Shown here in pieces: positions 52,698-62,156 of a DNA stretch of 64,000 bases. The notes beneath the pieces were generated by a model. It searched no databases. It saw nothing but the letters and a program-made list of their open reading frames with translations, and had not been told where the DNA came from. The translations under genes were made by a program, and so were the position numbers. Source of the DNA: JANJUB01 sp031386985 (GTDB lineage: Bacteria > Armatimonadota > Fimbriimonadia > Fimbriimonadales > Fimbriimonadaceae); assembly GCA_031386985.1 (NCBI GenBank), contig JANNCV010000017.1, positions 1 to 64,000 on the forward strand. Reading direction: 5' to 3'. The first letter of the stretch is position 1; the number at the start of each line of letters is the position of its first letter.

Positions 52698-54355
52698 TCG
52701 AGTTCACCGATCTCGTATACGCTGCCACCATGTGATTCAGCGATGCCTTTGACGATGGACAGCCCCAGTCCCATGCCCTTCACTCTTCCTGAATAGAACG
52801 GCTGAAAAATAGCGTCCTTCTTCTCCTGGCTGACGCCCGGCCCGGTGTCGGCGACACTCACAAAAACGTATTGCTTCGAAGGTGCGAGTCGCGCTCTAAA
52901 GACCATTTCACGCGTTGCCGGGCCTGTCATAACCGTCAGAGCCCCTTTTTCAACATGATTAACTGAGTTTTCGATCAGCTCGGAGATTGCGCGGCGAAGC
53001 CGTTTTCCGTCGGCCTCGATTGGCGCCAGGGAGGGGTCAAGGTTCATTTTGAGCTCAACTTTCGAGCGACGCGGGAAGATTTCATGGGTTGTAGTGTTCA
53101 CCAACTCATTTAAATCAAGGGGCTGTTTTTCAATCTGGGTGGCGGTCAGGAAGTCGCGAAAGTCTTGCAGTATCTCCTCGATACGTACAAGATTATTGCA
53201 TAAACTTTGATGTAACTCGGTGAGCGTGGTGCGGGCCAACTCGGGCTGATTTAACACGTGGCCGAGTTCATTTACATCTCCTTTCAGGGCAAAAACGCGG
53301 TTGCCGATCATATGCGAACTCTTCGCGCTTAGTTCGCCCCAGGCCGCCATTCGCTCGGAACGTAGCAATCGCTCAGTGCCCCGAACGCCATCCAGGGCTA
53401 CCGCCATCTGCTCGCCGATTGCAGTTAGAACGGTGACGTCGTTAGCATCAAACCGATTGTCTAGATACTTGTTGGGTGAGACACGGCGAAGGGCGCGTAA
53501 AATTGCAACACAGTTTCCTCGGTGCACGACAGGCACGGCGAGAAAACTGGCGATCTCTTCGCCTGGGAATTCGGTGTGCTGTCCCATCCATCGCGGATCA
53601 AAAATCGGCTCGTGGGAGAGGATCGGTTCGAGGATTTTAGCGACGGTTCCGGTGATTCCTTGTCCGACCTTATATGCAATTTGACCTACGCGATCTTTAA
53701 GATATCCGATCGATCCGCGTAACACATAGTGGTCCGATGCGCGCTCATAAACAAAAACCGAGAAGGCCTGGAATCGCAAAACTTCATCGCCGATCCTCAG
53801 AACGCCCTTGACCACTTCTTCCTCATTGCTGGCCCGGTCCAGCGCGTGGCCGATTTCAACGAGGGCGGATTCTCGCGTTTCAATGTCCTCACGATTTACG
53901 GCTACCGCTGCGACCGTGGCAAGAGTCATAAGCTCGGTGAGATGTTCGGAATCGTACGCATTCTCTCGGTCTGATTCGACGTTGATTACACCCCGAATTC
54001 GCCCAAAGCGATCCACGATCGGCACGGCCATTTCGCTCCGAGTGGTTTCGATTAGCTTCAAATAGCGTTCCTCGTGGCTTACGTCACCAGCAATATAGGG
54101 CTTTCCCGTTGCGGCAACGTAGGCGACGATGCCGCTTTGGGTTGTGATCTTGATTTGCTCAAGCTCCCGCTCCACCGTCCATTCGCTACCCAGACCGATC
54201 CGCAGCTCCATCGTTCCTAGCTCAACATTCAAAAGGGCGATCATCGAGTTGCGGCTATGAGTCATCTCCTGAGCAGCCGCGACAACGCTTTCCAAAGCCA
54301 AAACTAGGTCTGGCTCAGAGTTAATCAAATCCAATAGCGAGTGAAAGCGTTGCAT
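52658..54355 (-). CDS. GAF-domain sensor histidine kinase
   Basis: 565 residues, no membrane helix, so cytoplasmic. Two GAF domains (about 5-155 and 165-320) bind small ligands. A dimerisation segment contains the presumed phospho-His (AAWGELSAKSSHMIGNRV, His348, followed by Met349 where many kinases have Glu or Asp). The ATPase domain has SELIENSVNH, DTGPGV and GMGLGLSIV boxes. The atypical His box may reduce phosphatase activity, as the acidic residue after the His is often needed for it. No response regulator is adjacent. It is the gene after leuD on the same strand. Confidence 0.9.
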   Translation of the reverse strand: MQRFHSLLDLINSEPDLVLALESVVAAAQEMTHSRNSMIALLNVELGTMELRIGLGSEWTVERELEQIKITTQSGIVAYVAATGKPYIAGDVSHEERYLKLIETTRSEMAVPIVDRFGRIRGVINVESDRENAYDSEHLTELMTLATVAAVAVNREDIETRESALVEIGHALDRASNEEEVVKGVLRIGDEVLRFQAFSVFVYERASDHYVLRGSIGYLKDRVGQIAYKVGQGITGTVAKILEPILSHEPIFDPRWMGQHTEFPGEEIASFLAVPVVHRGNCVAILRALRRVSPNKYLDNRFDANDVTVLTAIGEQMAVALDGVRGTERLLRSERMAAWGELSAKSSHMIGNRVFALKGDVNELGHVLNQPELARTTLTELHQSLCNNLVRIEEILQDFRDFLTATQIEKQPLDLNELVNTTTHEIFPRRSKVELKMNLDPSLAPIEADGKRLRRAISELIENSVNHVEKGALTVMTGPATREMVFRARLAPSKQYVFVSVADTGPGVSQEKKDAIFQPFYSGRVKGMGLGLSIVKGIAESHGGSVYEIGELDHGANFVILLPIS

Positions 54356-54358
54356 GGC

Positions 54359-54949
54359 TTAAGCAACGGGCACAAAGGCTTTGGACTTGGCTTCGAACGC
54401 AGAAATCTCGGTGTCGTACGATAAGGTAGTTCCAATGAGGTCCAAACCTTGCACGAGAGCATCCTTGGTGGCGGGATTGATCTGAAACGAGAACGAGTCT
54501 TCTCCGATAGAAACCGTCTGGGCGGGGAGATCTATCCGAACCGTCATCCCACTTCCGGGCGAAGCGATTATCTGGTGCGCATCGGGAGCGAGTTCGATTA
54601 AGAGCAATCCGCAGTTTGCGGCGTTCTGGCGAAAAATGTCGCTATATCCGGGAGTTTCCTCTGTGGCTTTGGCTATGACACAAGCAAACCCAGCTTGCTG
54701 AATTGCCCAAACGGCGTGCTCACGGGATGAGCCGCAGCCAAAATTCGTTCCAACTACAAATATCGAAGCGCCCTTTGCGGCGATTTCATCTATGGGAAAC
54801 CCGTCACCGCGAACATCGTTAAACAGCAGTTCACCATAGCCAGATCGCGTAACCATCGTCAAAAAGCGGGCCGGAACTATGCGATCTGTATCCACATGGT
54901 CCGCATTGTAAACCGCCGTTTTCCCCTCAAAAACCGTAAATCCAGGCAT
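54359..54949 (-). CDS. leuD: 3-isopropylmalate dehydratase small subunit
   Basis: 196 residues. It forms the swivelling domain of the aconitase-like enzyme that isomerises 2- to 3-isopropylmalate in leucine synthesis. DTDRIVPARFL is at the N-terminus, and GTNFGCGSSREHAVW is the conserved substrate block. The partner leuC is not in the window. Minus-strand TACAAT ends 6 nt before the ATG, with no Shine-Dalgarno site, so the transcript is likely leaderless. It ends 3 nt before the histidine kinase start, so the two may be cotranscribed. Confidence 0.95.
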   Translation of the reverse strand: MPGFTVFEGKTAVYNADHVDTDRIVPARFLTMVTRSGYGELLFNDVRGDGFPIDEIAAKGASIFVVGTNFGCGSSREHAVWAIQQAGFACVIAKATEETPGYSDIFRQNAANCGLLLIELAPDAHQIIASPGSGMTVRIDLPAQTVSIGEDSFSFQINPATKDALVQGLDLIGTTLSYDTEISAFEAKSKAFVPVA

Positions 54950-55003
54950 GGGCTAATTGTAGCCGAACGGCGAACGCTCATCCCGAGCGGGTAGTGTCAA
55001 TAA

Positions 55004-55612
55004 GTGAAATCCCTCGTACCCGTCATCGTCCTTATCACATTGGCCCTAGTCGGGTGCGGAAAAACAACCGAAACACCCTCGGCCGCAGCTCCAGATACCG
55101 CAAGCCTTGGCCAGAACCTTGTCGGCGCAGATTACAGCGTGACGTTTCCTAAGGATTGGCTCGTTATTGATATGAAGAAAATGGATGTTGCGGCCATTGA
55201 AAAGAAACTCAAGGGCACCGATTTTGCAGATAGTTTTATAAATATTAAGGGATTTGTCGGGGCCGAGATGTTTAGGGCATTCGCATTTATTCCAGAGTTC
55301 TCCACTAAACTTCACAAGGCGAATCTCAACGTTATCGCGTTGCCCGCTGGCGGAGACGCTACATCCGTGCTTGATGCCAACGAAAAACAGATGAAATCCA
55401 TGAGCCCTAAGTGCCAAGTGCTAAAAGATTTCACAACGGTCCCGGAGTCAAGGTCTTTCATTTGGGATATGAACGGCGTAAAAACGCTCAGCCTGGTTTC
55501 AGTGCAAAATGGCAAACAATACGTTCTGACCATGAGTGTCCCCGAGTCAATTGACGATGCGAAAGCGAAGGCGGCGGCACAACCAGTCTTTAACTCGTTT
55601 GTGGCCAAGTAA
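55004..55612 (+). CDS. Lipoprotein of unknown function
   Basis: 202 residues with a lipoprotein signal (IVLITLALVGC, Cys18). The mature body (about 40-202) begins with GADYSVTFPKDWLVIDM, a pattern seen in PsbP-like and other small beta-sandwich lipoproteins, and ends in a helical segment. The GTG start is 6 nt after TAGTGT. The 99 nt after it, up to the cytochrome gene, hold no recognisable gene. Confidence 0.65.
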   Translation: MKSLVPVIVLITLALVGCGKTTETPSAAAPDTASLGQNLVGADYSVTFPKDWLVIDMKKMDVAAIEKKLKGTDFADSFINIKGFVGAEMFRAFAFIPEFSTKLHKANLNVIALPAGGDATSVLDANEKQMKSMSPKCQVLKDFTTVPESRSFIWDMNGVKTLSLVSVQNGKQYVLTMSVPESIDDAKAKAAAQPVFNSFVAK

Positions 55613-55711
55613 ATCAGCCCTCATCCAGGGACTGAGTTCTTAGATGTTCCTGTTACAGTTGGGTGTGGCTTGAAGGGCACGGTGGCAAAAAAGCAAACAT
55701 GCCCCTGCGGT

Positions 55712-56356
55712 TCATAGTTTCCTTTTGGTTGCAACGGCAACAATAGCAGCGACATCGCCAACCTTTGCGTTTTTGTGGCATTCGACACACTCTTTGTGCC
55801 TAAAGAAAACTGCTCGCGCCTTGATCACCCAGCCATCCATGTTGAGCGTAATCCGTGCTTTCGGGTCAGCGGCGACCTTCGCCCTAATGTCACCGGCGAA
55901 CTTGGACATTGTGTCTGATGGCGCAACGCTTCGGCTTGAGTTGCCGAACAGTTGGTGACTCTTGTCGCCATTGTGATTCAACCAGAGGGCAAACGGGGAA
56001 TACTCTGAGCCCGAGGGCGATCTGAAAACAGTACCCGGCGCCGCCAACACCCCATGTTCAAGGTAACTTTCTAGACCAATGGCGTCTCTAGCATTTGCAA
56101 ACGCTGTTTGAGATGCGTCCCAATCGCTATGGTAAGTATTATCACGGACGGCCAGGCGCGAATGATGGTCACGGGGATTGTGCGGGACTCGAGACATACC
56201 GAATTGGCCCCGATTCACTGCTTCCAAGTCGTTAAAAATGGCGTCATACGCATCAAGAAGCTGATCCTCGAAGGAGGCTAGTTTTTTAGTTTTTGCACCT
56301 TGATAAGTCGCTCCAAACGCAAGCGCTAACATCAAAACAAGTGCAAGTTTCTTCAT
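55712..56356 (-). CDS. Exported single-CXXCH haem-binding protein (copy 1 of a tandem pair)
   Basis: 214 residues with a signal peptide (LALVLMLALAFGATYQGA). The C-terminal CVECHKNAKVGD is a c-type haem attachment site preceded by KARAVFFRHKE, and an aspartate-rich helical region spans the middle. The length and single C-terminal haem recall DUF3365/Tll0287-like sensor cytochromes, but that is a resemblance only. Its neighbour upstream is a clear paralogue (YDAIFNDLEAVNRGQFGMSR in this copy against YDSLFNDTEALKRGEFGISR). Overlaps it by 4 nt. Confidence 0.78.
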   Translation of the reverse strand: MKKLALVLMLALAFGATYQGAKTKKLASFEDQLLDAYDAIFNDLEAVNRGQFGMSRVPHNPRDHHSRLAVRDNTYHSDWDASQTAFANARDAIGLESYLEHGVLAAPGTVFRSPSGSEYSPFALWLNHNGDKSHQLFGNSSRSVAPSDTMSKFAGDIRAKVAADPKARITLNMDGWVIKARAVFFRHKECVECHKNAKVGDVAAIVAVATKRKL

Positions 56357-57027
56357 TTCTCCCGTTTCTTAGTCGCAACCGCAGTTATCGCCGCCGGGTC
56401 GCCGACTTTGGAGTCTCTGTGGCAAGTCAGGCACTCTTGGTGCCGAAAGAACACCGTGCGAGCTTTGATGATCCAGCCATCTATGTTCCGCGTGACATCG
56501 GCCTTAGGATCTTTGCCAAGAGCCGACCTTAGATCGGTGGCAAGCTCCAAAAACTGCTCGCTCGGTTTGCCGTAGCGGTCCATTTTGCTAAAGAGCTTAG
56601 GGCCAGTGGAAGCGAAATCACCTTGCCAAAGAGAAATGGGGCTTCTTTGCTTGCCGAGAACGCTAATGACGCCTTCCTCTACGAAAAAAGTCTCCTTTGC
56701 TTCCGTTCTAATTTTATCAACCGACTCTCGGATCGCATCCAACTTTGCATCCCCACTCAAGGATGAGCCTTTGAAAGCCTTGCCAACAACGTTTTGATGC
56801 GTGTTAAACGGCCGAATTACGGCTCGCGAAATCCCAAACTCACCTCGTTTTAGAGCCTCGGTGTCATTGAACAAGGAGTCATAACCGCTCAGAAGTCGGC
56901 TTTCGACCGTGATTACAGGTTCATCTTTAGCTCGCGTTGCCGGCGGAACTGCCGTATTCTCAGGGGCTCGGTAAGTTGCCCCAACTAAAACTGCGATTCC
57001 CAGAATTCCAAAAGGTAGAGCTTTCAT
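56353..57027 (-). CDS. Exported single-CXXCH haem-binding protein (copy 2 of a tandem pair)
   Basis: 224 residues with a signal peptide (LPFGILGIAVLVGATYRA). The haem motif is CLTCHRDSKVGD, within the same context as copy 1 (KARTVFFRHQECLTCH). Identical spacing of FND.EA..RG.FG.SR in both copies shows a gene duplication, while large parts between the ends have diverged. It is the first gene of the pair and overlaps copy 1 by 4 nt (stop/start). The divergent cupin gene starts 187 nt away. Confidence 0.78.
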   Translation of the reverse strand: MKALPFGILGIAVLVGATYRAPENTAVPPATRAKDEPVITVESRLLSGYDSLFNDTEALKRGEFGISRAVIRPFNTHQNVVGKAFKGSSLSGDAKLDAIRESVDKIRTEAKETFFVEEGVISVLGKQRSPISLWQGDFASTGPKLFSKMDRYGKPSEQFLELATDLRSALGKDPKADVTRNIDGWIIKARTVFFRHQECLTCHRDSKVGDPAAITAVATKKREK

Positions 57028-57214
57028 GTTGTTTCTAACGTTTCTGTTTATGTCCTGAGTTCCTCGAAATTGCGTTTGGCTTGATTCTAGTCCAATTTTG
57101 TGAAGGAATCGAAACCTGAATGGGACTTGAAAGGGACCCTGGAGGGGTGCCAGAATCTTCCGGGCGCAACTTTTTGCAACACTGCCTGAAGACGGTACGA
57201 ATCATAATCAGAAT

Positions 57215-57568
57215 ATGAACCCGAAGCCCCAAACTTGGTCCGAACTCCCCAGCGATAACCCGATTGATCTGCTCTTTCGCCAAAAACTCACCGCTCAAAA
57301 CGTGCTTGTTGCGAGGGTGCATCTAACGAAAGGATGCGTAGTGGCGAGGCATGAGCACTTCAGCGAGCAGGTTACGGTGCAACTCAGCGGGCATACGCGC
57401 TGGCAAGTCGGGCCGGATGGGATGGAGGAGACTTTTGATATGGTTGGCGAGCAGATTTTGCATTTGCCCTCGAACCTGCGCCACGGCGTCGTCGCCATAG
57501 AAGATACGTTAATCATGGATATCCTCAGCCCTCCCGGCGCGATGGGGATTGATTTGCAAAGGAGTTAG
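57215..57568 (+). CDS. Cupin-domain protein
   Basis: 117 residues, a single double-stranded beta-helix barrel. Metal-binding region ARHEHFSEQVTVQLSG (cupin motif 1: H-x-H...E) and HLPSNLRHGVVAIED (motif 2 with one His) are both recognisable. The function is unknown, possibly sugar or phenol binding. CATAAT lies 6 nt upstream of the ATG and there is no Shine-Dalgarno site. Confidence 0.85.
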   Translation: MNPKPQTWSELPSDNPIDLLFRQKLTAQNVLVARVHLTKGCVVARHEHFSEQVTVQLSGHTRWQVGPDGMEETFDMVGEQILHLPSNLRHGVVAIEDTLIMDILSPPGAMGIDLQRS

Positions 57569-57673
57569 CCACGCCCCTCAACGGCACCGATGTTCAAGCA
57601 CAAAGCAAAAGCCAAGCAAATCGCAAAACGATCCCTTCAGCAACTGCATCCCAAAATGCCGTATAAAGAACCC

Positions 57674-59677
57674 ATGAAACGTGTTTCTCTCTTGATCGGG
57701 CTTGTTGTTGCCGGCCAAGCCGTATCTGCCCAAGAAGTTCCCAAACTAATCACCGATGCGATCAATCGCGCGGATGAAAAGATCGCTCGAATAGTCTCGA
57801 TTCCTGATAACTTGCGCACTTTTGATAACACCCTTGGCGCGATGGATGAGGTCAGCGCTCAACTCGACATAGATACCTCGCTCCTGATCTTCCAGCAGTT
57901 CGTTTCAACGAAGGCATCCGAACGCGATGAGGCCCGGGCTGCCGACGAAGCCGTGAGCAATTGGGCGATTGAACTGAGCAAAAGGGAAGATTTGTACGAG
58001 GCGATCAAGGCTTATGCCGCGACGAAACCCACGTTGCAAGGCGAGCAAAAGCGGCTCCTGGATCACACGATGCGCGATTATAAGCGCGACGGAATGATGT
58101 TGCCCGCCGCAACCAGAGAACGCACCAAACAGATTGAAATCGAGCTAAACAAGCTAGGAATTGAGTTTGAGACCAATATCAACGAGGATCAGTCGGTGGT
58201 CGCGTTGTTTCCTGGCGAGCTAAAGGGAGTGCCCGCTAGCGTTTTGGCTAATCAAACAAAGTCAAACGGCATGATCCTGCTCGGTCTGAACGGTCCAACC
58301 TACGGCCCGGTCATGGATTATTGCGAAAATGCACTGACTCGCCAAAAGGTCTGGACGACCTACCGCCGCCGCGGAGGGCAAAAGAACGTTGACATCCTCG
58401 AAAAGCTGCTGAAACTTCGCGCAGAATTGGCGAAACTGCTCGGATATAAGAACAACGTGGATTACCAAATCGAAACGCGTATGGCGAAGAACTCGGACGT
58501 AGTCGCGAAATTCTACAAGGACCTCACGCCCCTCGTTAAGAGGAAGGCACTTGCCGACATGGCGGAGCTTGTTGCCCTTAAACAAAAGCACATTAAGGAT
58601 AAAAATGCCAAATTTAACCCTTGGGATTACGCTTTTTATAAGAACAAGATTAAGAACGAGAAGTATGCGGTGGATAGCGAGAAAATCGCCGAATACTTCC
58701 CGATGGACCGCGTTGTTGATGGCCTTTTCAAGGTTGCTCAAGCCTCGTTTGGCATCACGATGAAGGATGTGACCAAGCAAGCGGCGTTGCTGAATCTGCC
58801 CATCTGGCACACGGATGTCAAGCTGTATGAGGTTAAGGACACGGCCTCAGGCGACTTGCTTGGGCACATGTACACCGACCTCTTTCCTCGCGACAACAAG
58901 TATTCGCATGCCGCCTGTTGGGGGCTGAGACCGCGCAAAGTTTGGCCCGATGGCTCTGTCCAGAAGCCGCTAGCGGCGCTTGTGTGTAACTTCACTAAGC
59001 CGACGGCGACGACGCCTTCGTTGCTCCCCCACGATGAAGTTGAGACTTTCTTTCACGAGTTCGGTCACGGCTTGCATCAAATGCTTACCGAAACGAAGTA
59101 CGCCGCCTTTTCGGGCACCGCGACGGCGAGAGACTTTGTAGAGGCTCCCTCGCAAATGCTTGAAAACTGGATTTGGTCGCCGGTTGTTTTGAAGTCGTTC
59201 GCGCGTCACTACAAAACCGGTCAGGCGTTGCCGGACAAGATGTTGGATGGGATGCAGAAAGCCAGAACACTCGGCAGCGGAATCGAAACTCAAGGCCAGC
59301 TTTACCTTGGAGCCATGGATCAAGCGTTTCATACGGTGGCAAGTGGGGAAGTGGATACGACCAAGGTTGCAAACCAAGTTTACGAGCGAACCACGCTGTA
59401 CAAGGCCGTTCCGGGCACATACTTCCAAGCCTCGTTTGGGCATTTGGTGGGCTATCAGGGAGCCTATTATGGCTATCTGTGGTCACTTGTCTATGCCCAG
59501 GACTTGTTCACCCGGTTTACTTCAAAGGGGGTTCTGAGCCCGGAGGCGGGGATGTATCATCGTAAGAAGATTCTGGCGAGGGGCGGCTCGATGGATGAGA
59601 TGGATATGCTGCGAGACTACCTCGGGCGCGAGCCGTCGCTCGACGCGTTCTTGATACATCTTGGCCTCAAGAAGTAA
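57674..59677 (+). CDS. M3 family zinc oligopeptidase, exported
   Basis: 667 residues from the ATG at 57674, which gives a signal peptide (LLIGLVVAGQAVSA) and has TATAAA 6 nt upstream; earlier in-frame starts (57590, 57656) add a basic tail not expected in the family. The zinc motif is HEFGH (His461, Glu462, His465), with a Glu expected further on. M3 peptidases cut short peptides; E. coli Dcp and thimet oligopeptidase are relatives. A signal peptide is unusual for the family but seen in some Gram-negative members. It converges with glmM; the 87-nt gap has a short hairpin (59737-59753) without T-run. Confidence 0.92.
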   Translation: MKRVSLLIGLVVAGQAVSAQEVPKLITDAINRADEKIARIVSIPDNLRTFDNTLGAMDEVSAQLDIDTSLLIFQQFVSTKASERDEARAADEAVSNWAIELSKREDLYEAIKAYAATKPTLQGEQKRLLDHTMRDYKRDGMMLPAATRERTKQIEIELNKLGIEFETNINEDQSVVALFPGELKGVPASVLANQTKSNGMILLGLNGPTYGPVMDYCENALTRQKVWTTYRRRGGQKNVDILEKLLKLRAELAKLLGYKNNVDYQIETRMAKNSDVVAKFYKDLTPLVKRKALADMAELVALKQKHIKDKNAKFNPWDYAFYKNKIKNEKYAVDSEKIAEYFPMDRVVDGLFKVAQASFGITMKDVTKQAALLNLPIWHTDVKLYEVKDTASGDLLGHMYTDLFPRDNKYSHAACWGLRPRKVWPDGSVQKPLAALVCNFTKPTATTPSLLPHDEVETFFHEFGHGLHQMLTETKYAAFSGTATARDFVEAPSQMLENWIWSPVVLKSFARHYKTGQALPDKMLDGMQKARTLGSGIETQGQLYLGAMDQAFHTVASGEVDTTKVANQVYERTTLYKAVPGTYFQASFGHLVGYQGAYYGYLWSLVYAQDLFTRFTSKGVLSPEAGMYHRKKILARGGSMDEMDMLRDYLGREPSLDAFLIHLGLKK

Positions 59678-59764
59678 GAGCACACGTGGGTATTGGCCAT
59701 CAAACCATGGCGTGGGTCTCCTGATCCATGCGTGCCTAGGGCATCTTGCCCTAAAAATCTGACG

Positions 59765-61123
59765 CTACTCCCCGAGAGAGTTTGTCAAGTCAACGGTCCC
59801 ATAAATTGAGCCCCCGGCTCGATCGGTGAGGGTCTTAACGATGAGGTCCTTCGCCTTGTCTCGATCTTCTTCTGATTCCGCTTCAACCATTACCCTCACA
59901 ATTGGCTGGGTCCCAGAGGCCCTCACATTTACTCTCGCCCGCGCCCCAGCTTCGGCGATAGCATCTTCAACTCCAGGCTGCTCGGCCCAAGTTGCGCGGT
60001 CTGCAACCCGCATGTTTACCAATACCTGCGGCCAATTCGAAAAGTCATCAAAGAACGACGAGGACGGTCGGTTTTCACGCTTCAAAACCCGCAAGAGCTC
60101 CAACATTGTCACCAAGCCATCGCCAGTGGGGCCGTGTTGGGGGAAGATAATGTGGCCGCTTTGCTCACCGCCGACTTTCGCGCCCGTGCTTGAAATGCGT
60201 TCAGATACATACTTGTCGCCAACCTTCGCACGGTCCAGAGAGATGCCTTTTGAGCCTAAATAGTGTTCGAAACCGGAGTTGCTCATCACCGTTCCCACGA
60301 CGACAGGTGGGTCCAAATTCCAGTGGGCGCCCCAAATCGCCATCGTGCGATCACCATTTATCAGCCGTCCCTTGTCGTCGCTAAAAACCGCGCGGTCGGC
60401 ATCGCCATCAAACGCCACGCCGACGTCACAACCTTCTGACAAAGTCAGCCGCTGGACTTCGGACGGATGAGTTGCTCCGCAATGATCGTTGATGTTCATG
60501 CCATCTGGGCCAGCAAAATGCAAGCTCACTTCAGCTCCTAACTCTTCAAGAACGGTAACGGCGAGTTGAAATGCGGCACCGTTCGCGGCATCCACGCACA
60601 CTTTCATTCCTTCAAGCCGCTCAGGAACCAAGGAAACTAAGAACGCCAGATAATCGGCAACGAGAGCGCGATCCATGAAGATGGTGCCGACGCTCCCGCC
60701 CGTCGGGCGAGTTTCAAACTCGCCAAACATAGCCTCTTCGATTTCAAGTTCTAGCGCGTCCGGAAGTTTGCCCCCCTCATGGCTAAGGAGTTTTATCCCG
60801 TTATCACGAGCCGGATTGTGGCTGGCGCTGATTACCGCGCCGATCCCATAACCACGGCGGGCGCAAAAGGCGACGGTTGGCGTGGGAACGACACTCAGCG
60901 AAAGAACGTCAACTCCAACCGAGCAGAAGCCAGACGCCAAAGCCGCGCCAAGCATCGGTCCGCTCAAGCGGGTGTCCCGCCCAATAACGGCACTGGCCGG
61001 GAGGCCGTTGCGCTTGATCACGGTTCCGGCCGCCATGCCGATTCGCATGGCGTTTTCGATGGTGATGGGTTCAAAGTTGGCGACCCCGCGAACGCCGTCC
61101 GTGCCGAAAAACTTTCGACTCAT
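59765..61123 (-). CDS. glmM: Phosphoglucosamine mutase
   Basis: 452 residues. It interconverts glucosamine-6- and -1-phosphate for peptidoglycan and lipid A precursors. The phospho-Ser is in ISASHNP (Ser101), the Mg loop is FDGDADRAVF, and a sugar-binding GGEQSGHI block follows. The start MSRKFFGTDGVRGVAN is typical. The stop of grpE and its ATG overlap by 4 nt. Co-transcription with grpE is unusual but the coupling is clear. Confidence 0.97.
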   Translation of the reverse strand: MSRKFFGTDGVRGVANFEPITIENAMRIGMAAGTVIKRNGLPASAVIGRDTRLSGPMLGAALASGFCSVGVDVLSLSVVPTPTVAFCARRGYGIGAVISASHNPARDNGIKLLSHEGGKLPDALELEIEEAMFGEFETRPTGGSVGTIFMDRALVADYLAFLVSLVPERLEGMKVCVDAANGAAFQLAVTVLEELGAEVSLHFAGPDGMNINDHCGATHPSEVQRLTLSEGCDVGVAFDGDADRAVFSDDKGRLINGDRTMAIWGAHWNLDPPVVVGTVMSNSGFEHYLGSKGISLDRAKVGDKYVSERISSTGAKVGGEQSGHIIFPQHGPTGDGLVTMLELLRVLKRENRPSSSFFDDFSNWPQVLVNMRVADRATWAEQPGVEDAIAEAGARARVNVRASGTQPIVRVMVEAESEEDRDKAKDLIVKTLTDRAGGSIYGTVDLTNSLGE

Positions 61124-61692
61124 GCTTTCTTTGCAACCTTGACGCGAGCCGGACGAATCGTGTGATCGCCAATCCGATAACCCGCCTCAATCTCTTCGCA
61201 GACGTGGTCCTCAGGATACTCGTCTGTAATCTCGGTGCCAACCGCCTCGTGGAGTTCCGCATTAAAAACCGCGCCCAAAACGGATATACGCTTTAGATCA
61301 CGTCTTTCAAGGGCGTTTAAAAGTTGCTTATGAACCATTTGAACCCCGGTTAGCAGGGAATCTGTTGTGGCCCCTTGGGCAGCGGCCTGGTTGGTTCGCT
61401 CGAAGTTATCGAGGACGGGCAACAAGTCTTGAATCAGGCTCTCAGTGGCAAACTTCTGGGTGGCGAGCTTCTCTTGCTGGGCTCTCTTGCGGAAGTTCTG
61501 AAAGTCGGCTAGAGTTCGCAGGAGGTGATCCTTAACTTGGTTGAGTTCATCATTGAGGAGACCAATTTCGTTTTCGACTCCGTCCGCATTAGCGTCCGGG
61601 AAATCGGGATCGGAAAGGTCGTCCAAAGGATCAGGAACGGGAGCATCGTGACGCTCATCTTCAGGCAACAGGTCGCGCTCGTCTGTATTCAT
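61120..61692 (-). CDS. grpE: GrpE nucleotide exchange factor
   Basis: 190 residues. It releases ADP from DnaK. An acidic disordered N-terminus (about 1-45) leads to the long coiled-coil helix (NELNQVKDHLLRTLADFQNF...) and a beta domain with LHEAVGTEI, GYRIGDHTIRPARV. dnaK and dnaJ are not in the window. The rplT terminator precedes it; the only visible Shine-Dalgarno-like site is weak. Confidence 0.95.
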   Translation of the reverse strand: MNTDERDLLPEDERHDAPVPDPLDDLSDPDFPDANADGVENEIGLLNDELNQVKDHLLRTLADFQNFRKRAQQEKLATQKFATESLIQDLLPVLDNFERTNQAAAQGATTDSLLTGVQMVHKQLLNALERRDLKRISVLGAVFNAELHEAVGTEITDEYPEDHVCEEIEAGYRIGDHTIRPARVKVAKKA

Positions 61693-61696
61693 AGGA

Positions 61697-61737
61697 TCAA
61701 AATTGAGAGTACCCGCCGATGAAAACTCGGCGGGTAC
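61697..61737 (-). terminator. Intrinsic terminator after rplT
   Basis: GTACCCGCCGA pairs with TCGGCGGGTAC on both arms (61737-61727 with 61719-61709, 11 bp) around a 7-nt loop. A T-rich tail (AATTTTGATCC) follows on the minus strand. It separates the infC-rpmI-rplT operon from grpE. Confidence 0.88.
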
Positions 61738-61746
61738 ATCGGGAAA

Positions 61747-62094
61747 CTAAGCAATTGCTTGCTGAACGAGTGATTTGAAGGCTTCCATATCGTGGATCGC
61801 CAGTTCGCTCAGCATTTTTCGATTGACTTGCATGCCCTTATCGGTCATGCCGTGGATCAAATCGTTGTATTTAACGCCGCACTCATGACAGCCAGCGGAG
61901 ATACGGGTGATCCAAAGCTGCCGGAAATCTCGCTTCTTGGCTCGTCTGTCACGAAAGGCATATTGCCCCGACTTCATGACTTGTTCGTGCGCACGCTTAA
62001 AGACGTTCTTCTTACGGCCGAAATAGCCAGACGCCTTCTCGATAATTTTCTTATGCCGTTTGTGGCGCATAAGGCCACGTTTAATTCTTGCCAT
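61747..62094 (-). CDS. rplT: 50S ribosomal protein L20
   Basis: 115 residues, ordinary for the family. The basic N-terminal tail ARIKRGLMRHKRHKKIIEKA and the globular part RISAGCHECGVKYNDLIHGM are recognisable. L20 is needed early in 50S assembly and, in other bacteria, represses this operon. AGGAG lies upstream of the ATG. The 90-nt gap to rpmI holds a strong hairpin. Confidence 0.97.
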   Translation of the reverse strand: MARIKRGLMRHKRHKKIIEKASGYFGRKKNVFKRAHEQVMKSGQYAFRDRRAKKRDFRQLWITRISAGCHECGVKYNDLIHGMTDKGMQVNRKMLSELAIHDMEAFKSLVQQAIA

Positions 62095-62156
62095 TATTTA
62101 TTCTCCTTTTATTTCTGACCAGTTCCCAGCCCGTTTCGGGCGGTAGTGGTAGAGAG

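Noticed and set aside
57035..57322. 95-codon minus-strand frame between the cytochrome and cupin genes
   Set aside because: It overlaps the cupin start and has no recognisable motif or ribosome site.
59737..59753. Intrinsic terminator between the M3 peptidase gene and glmM
   Set aside because: The 7-bp hairpin is followed by A residues on the plus strand and preceded, not followed, by the T-run on the minus strand.
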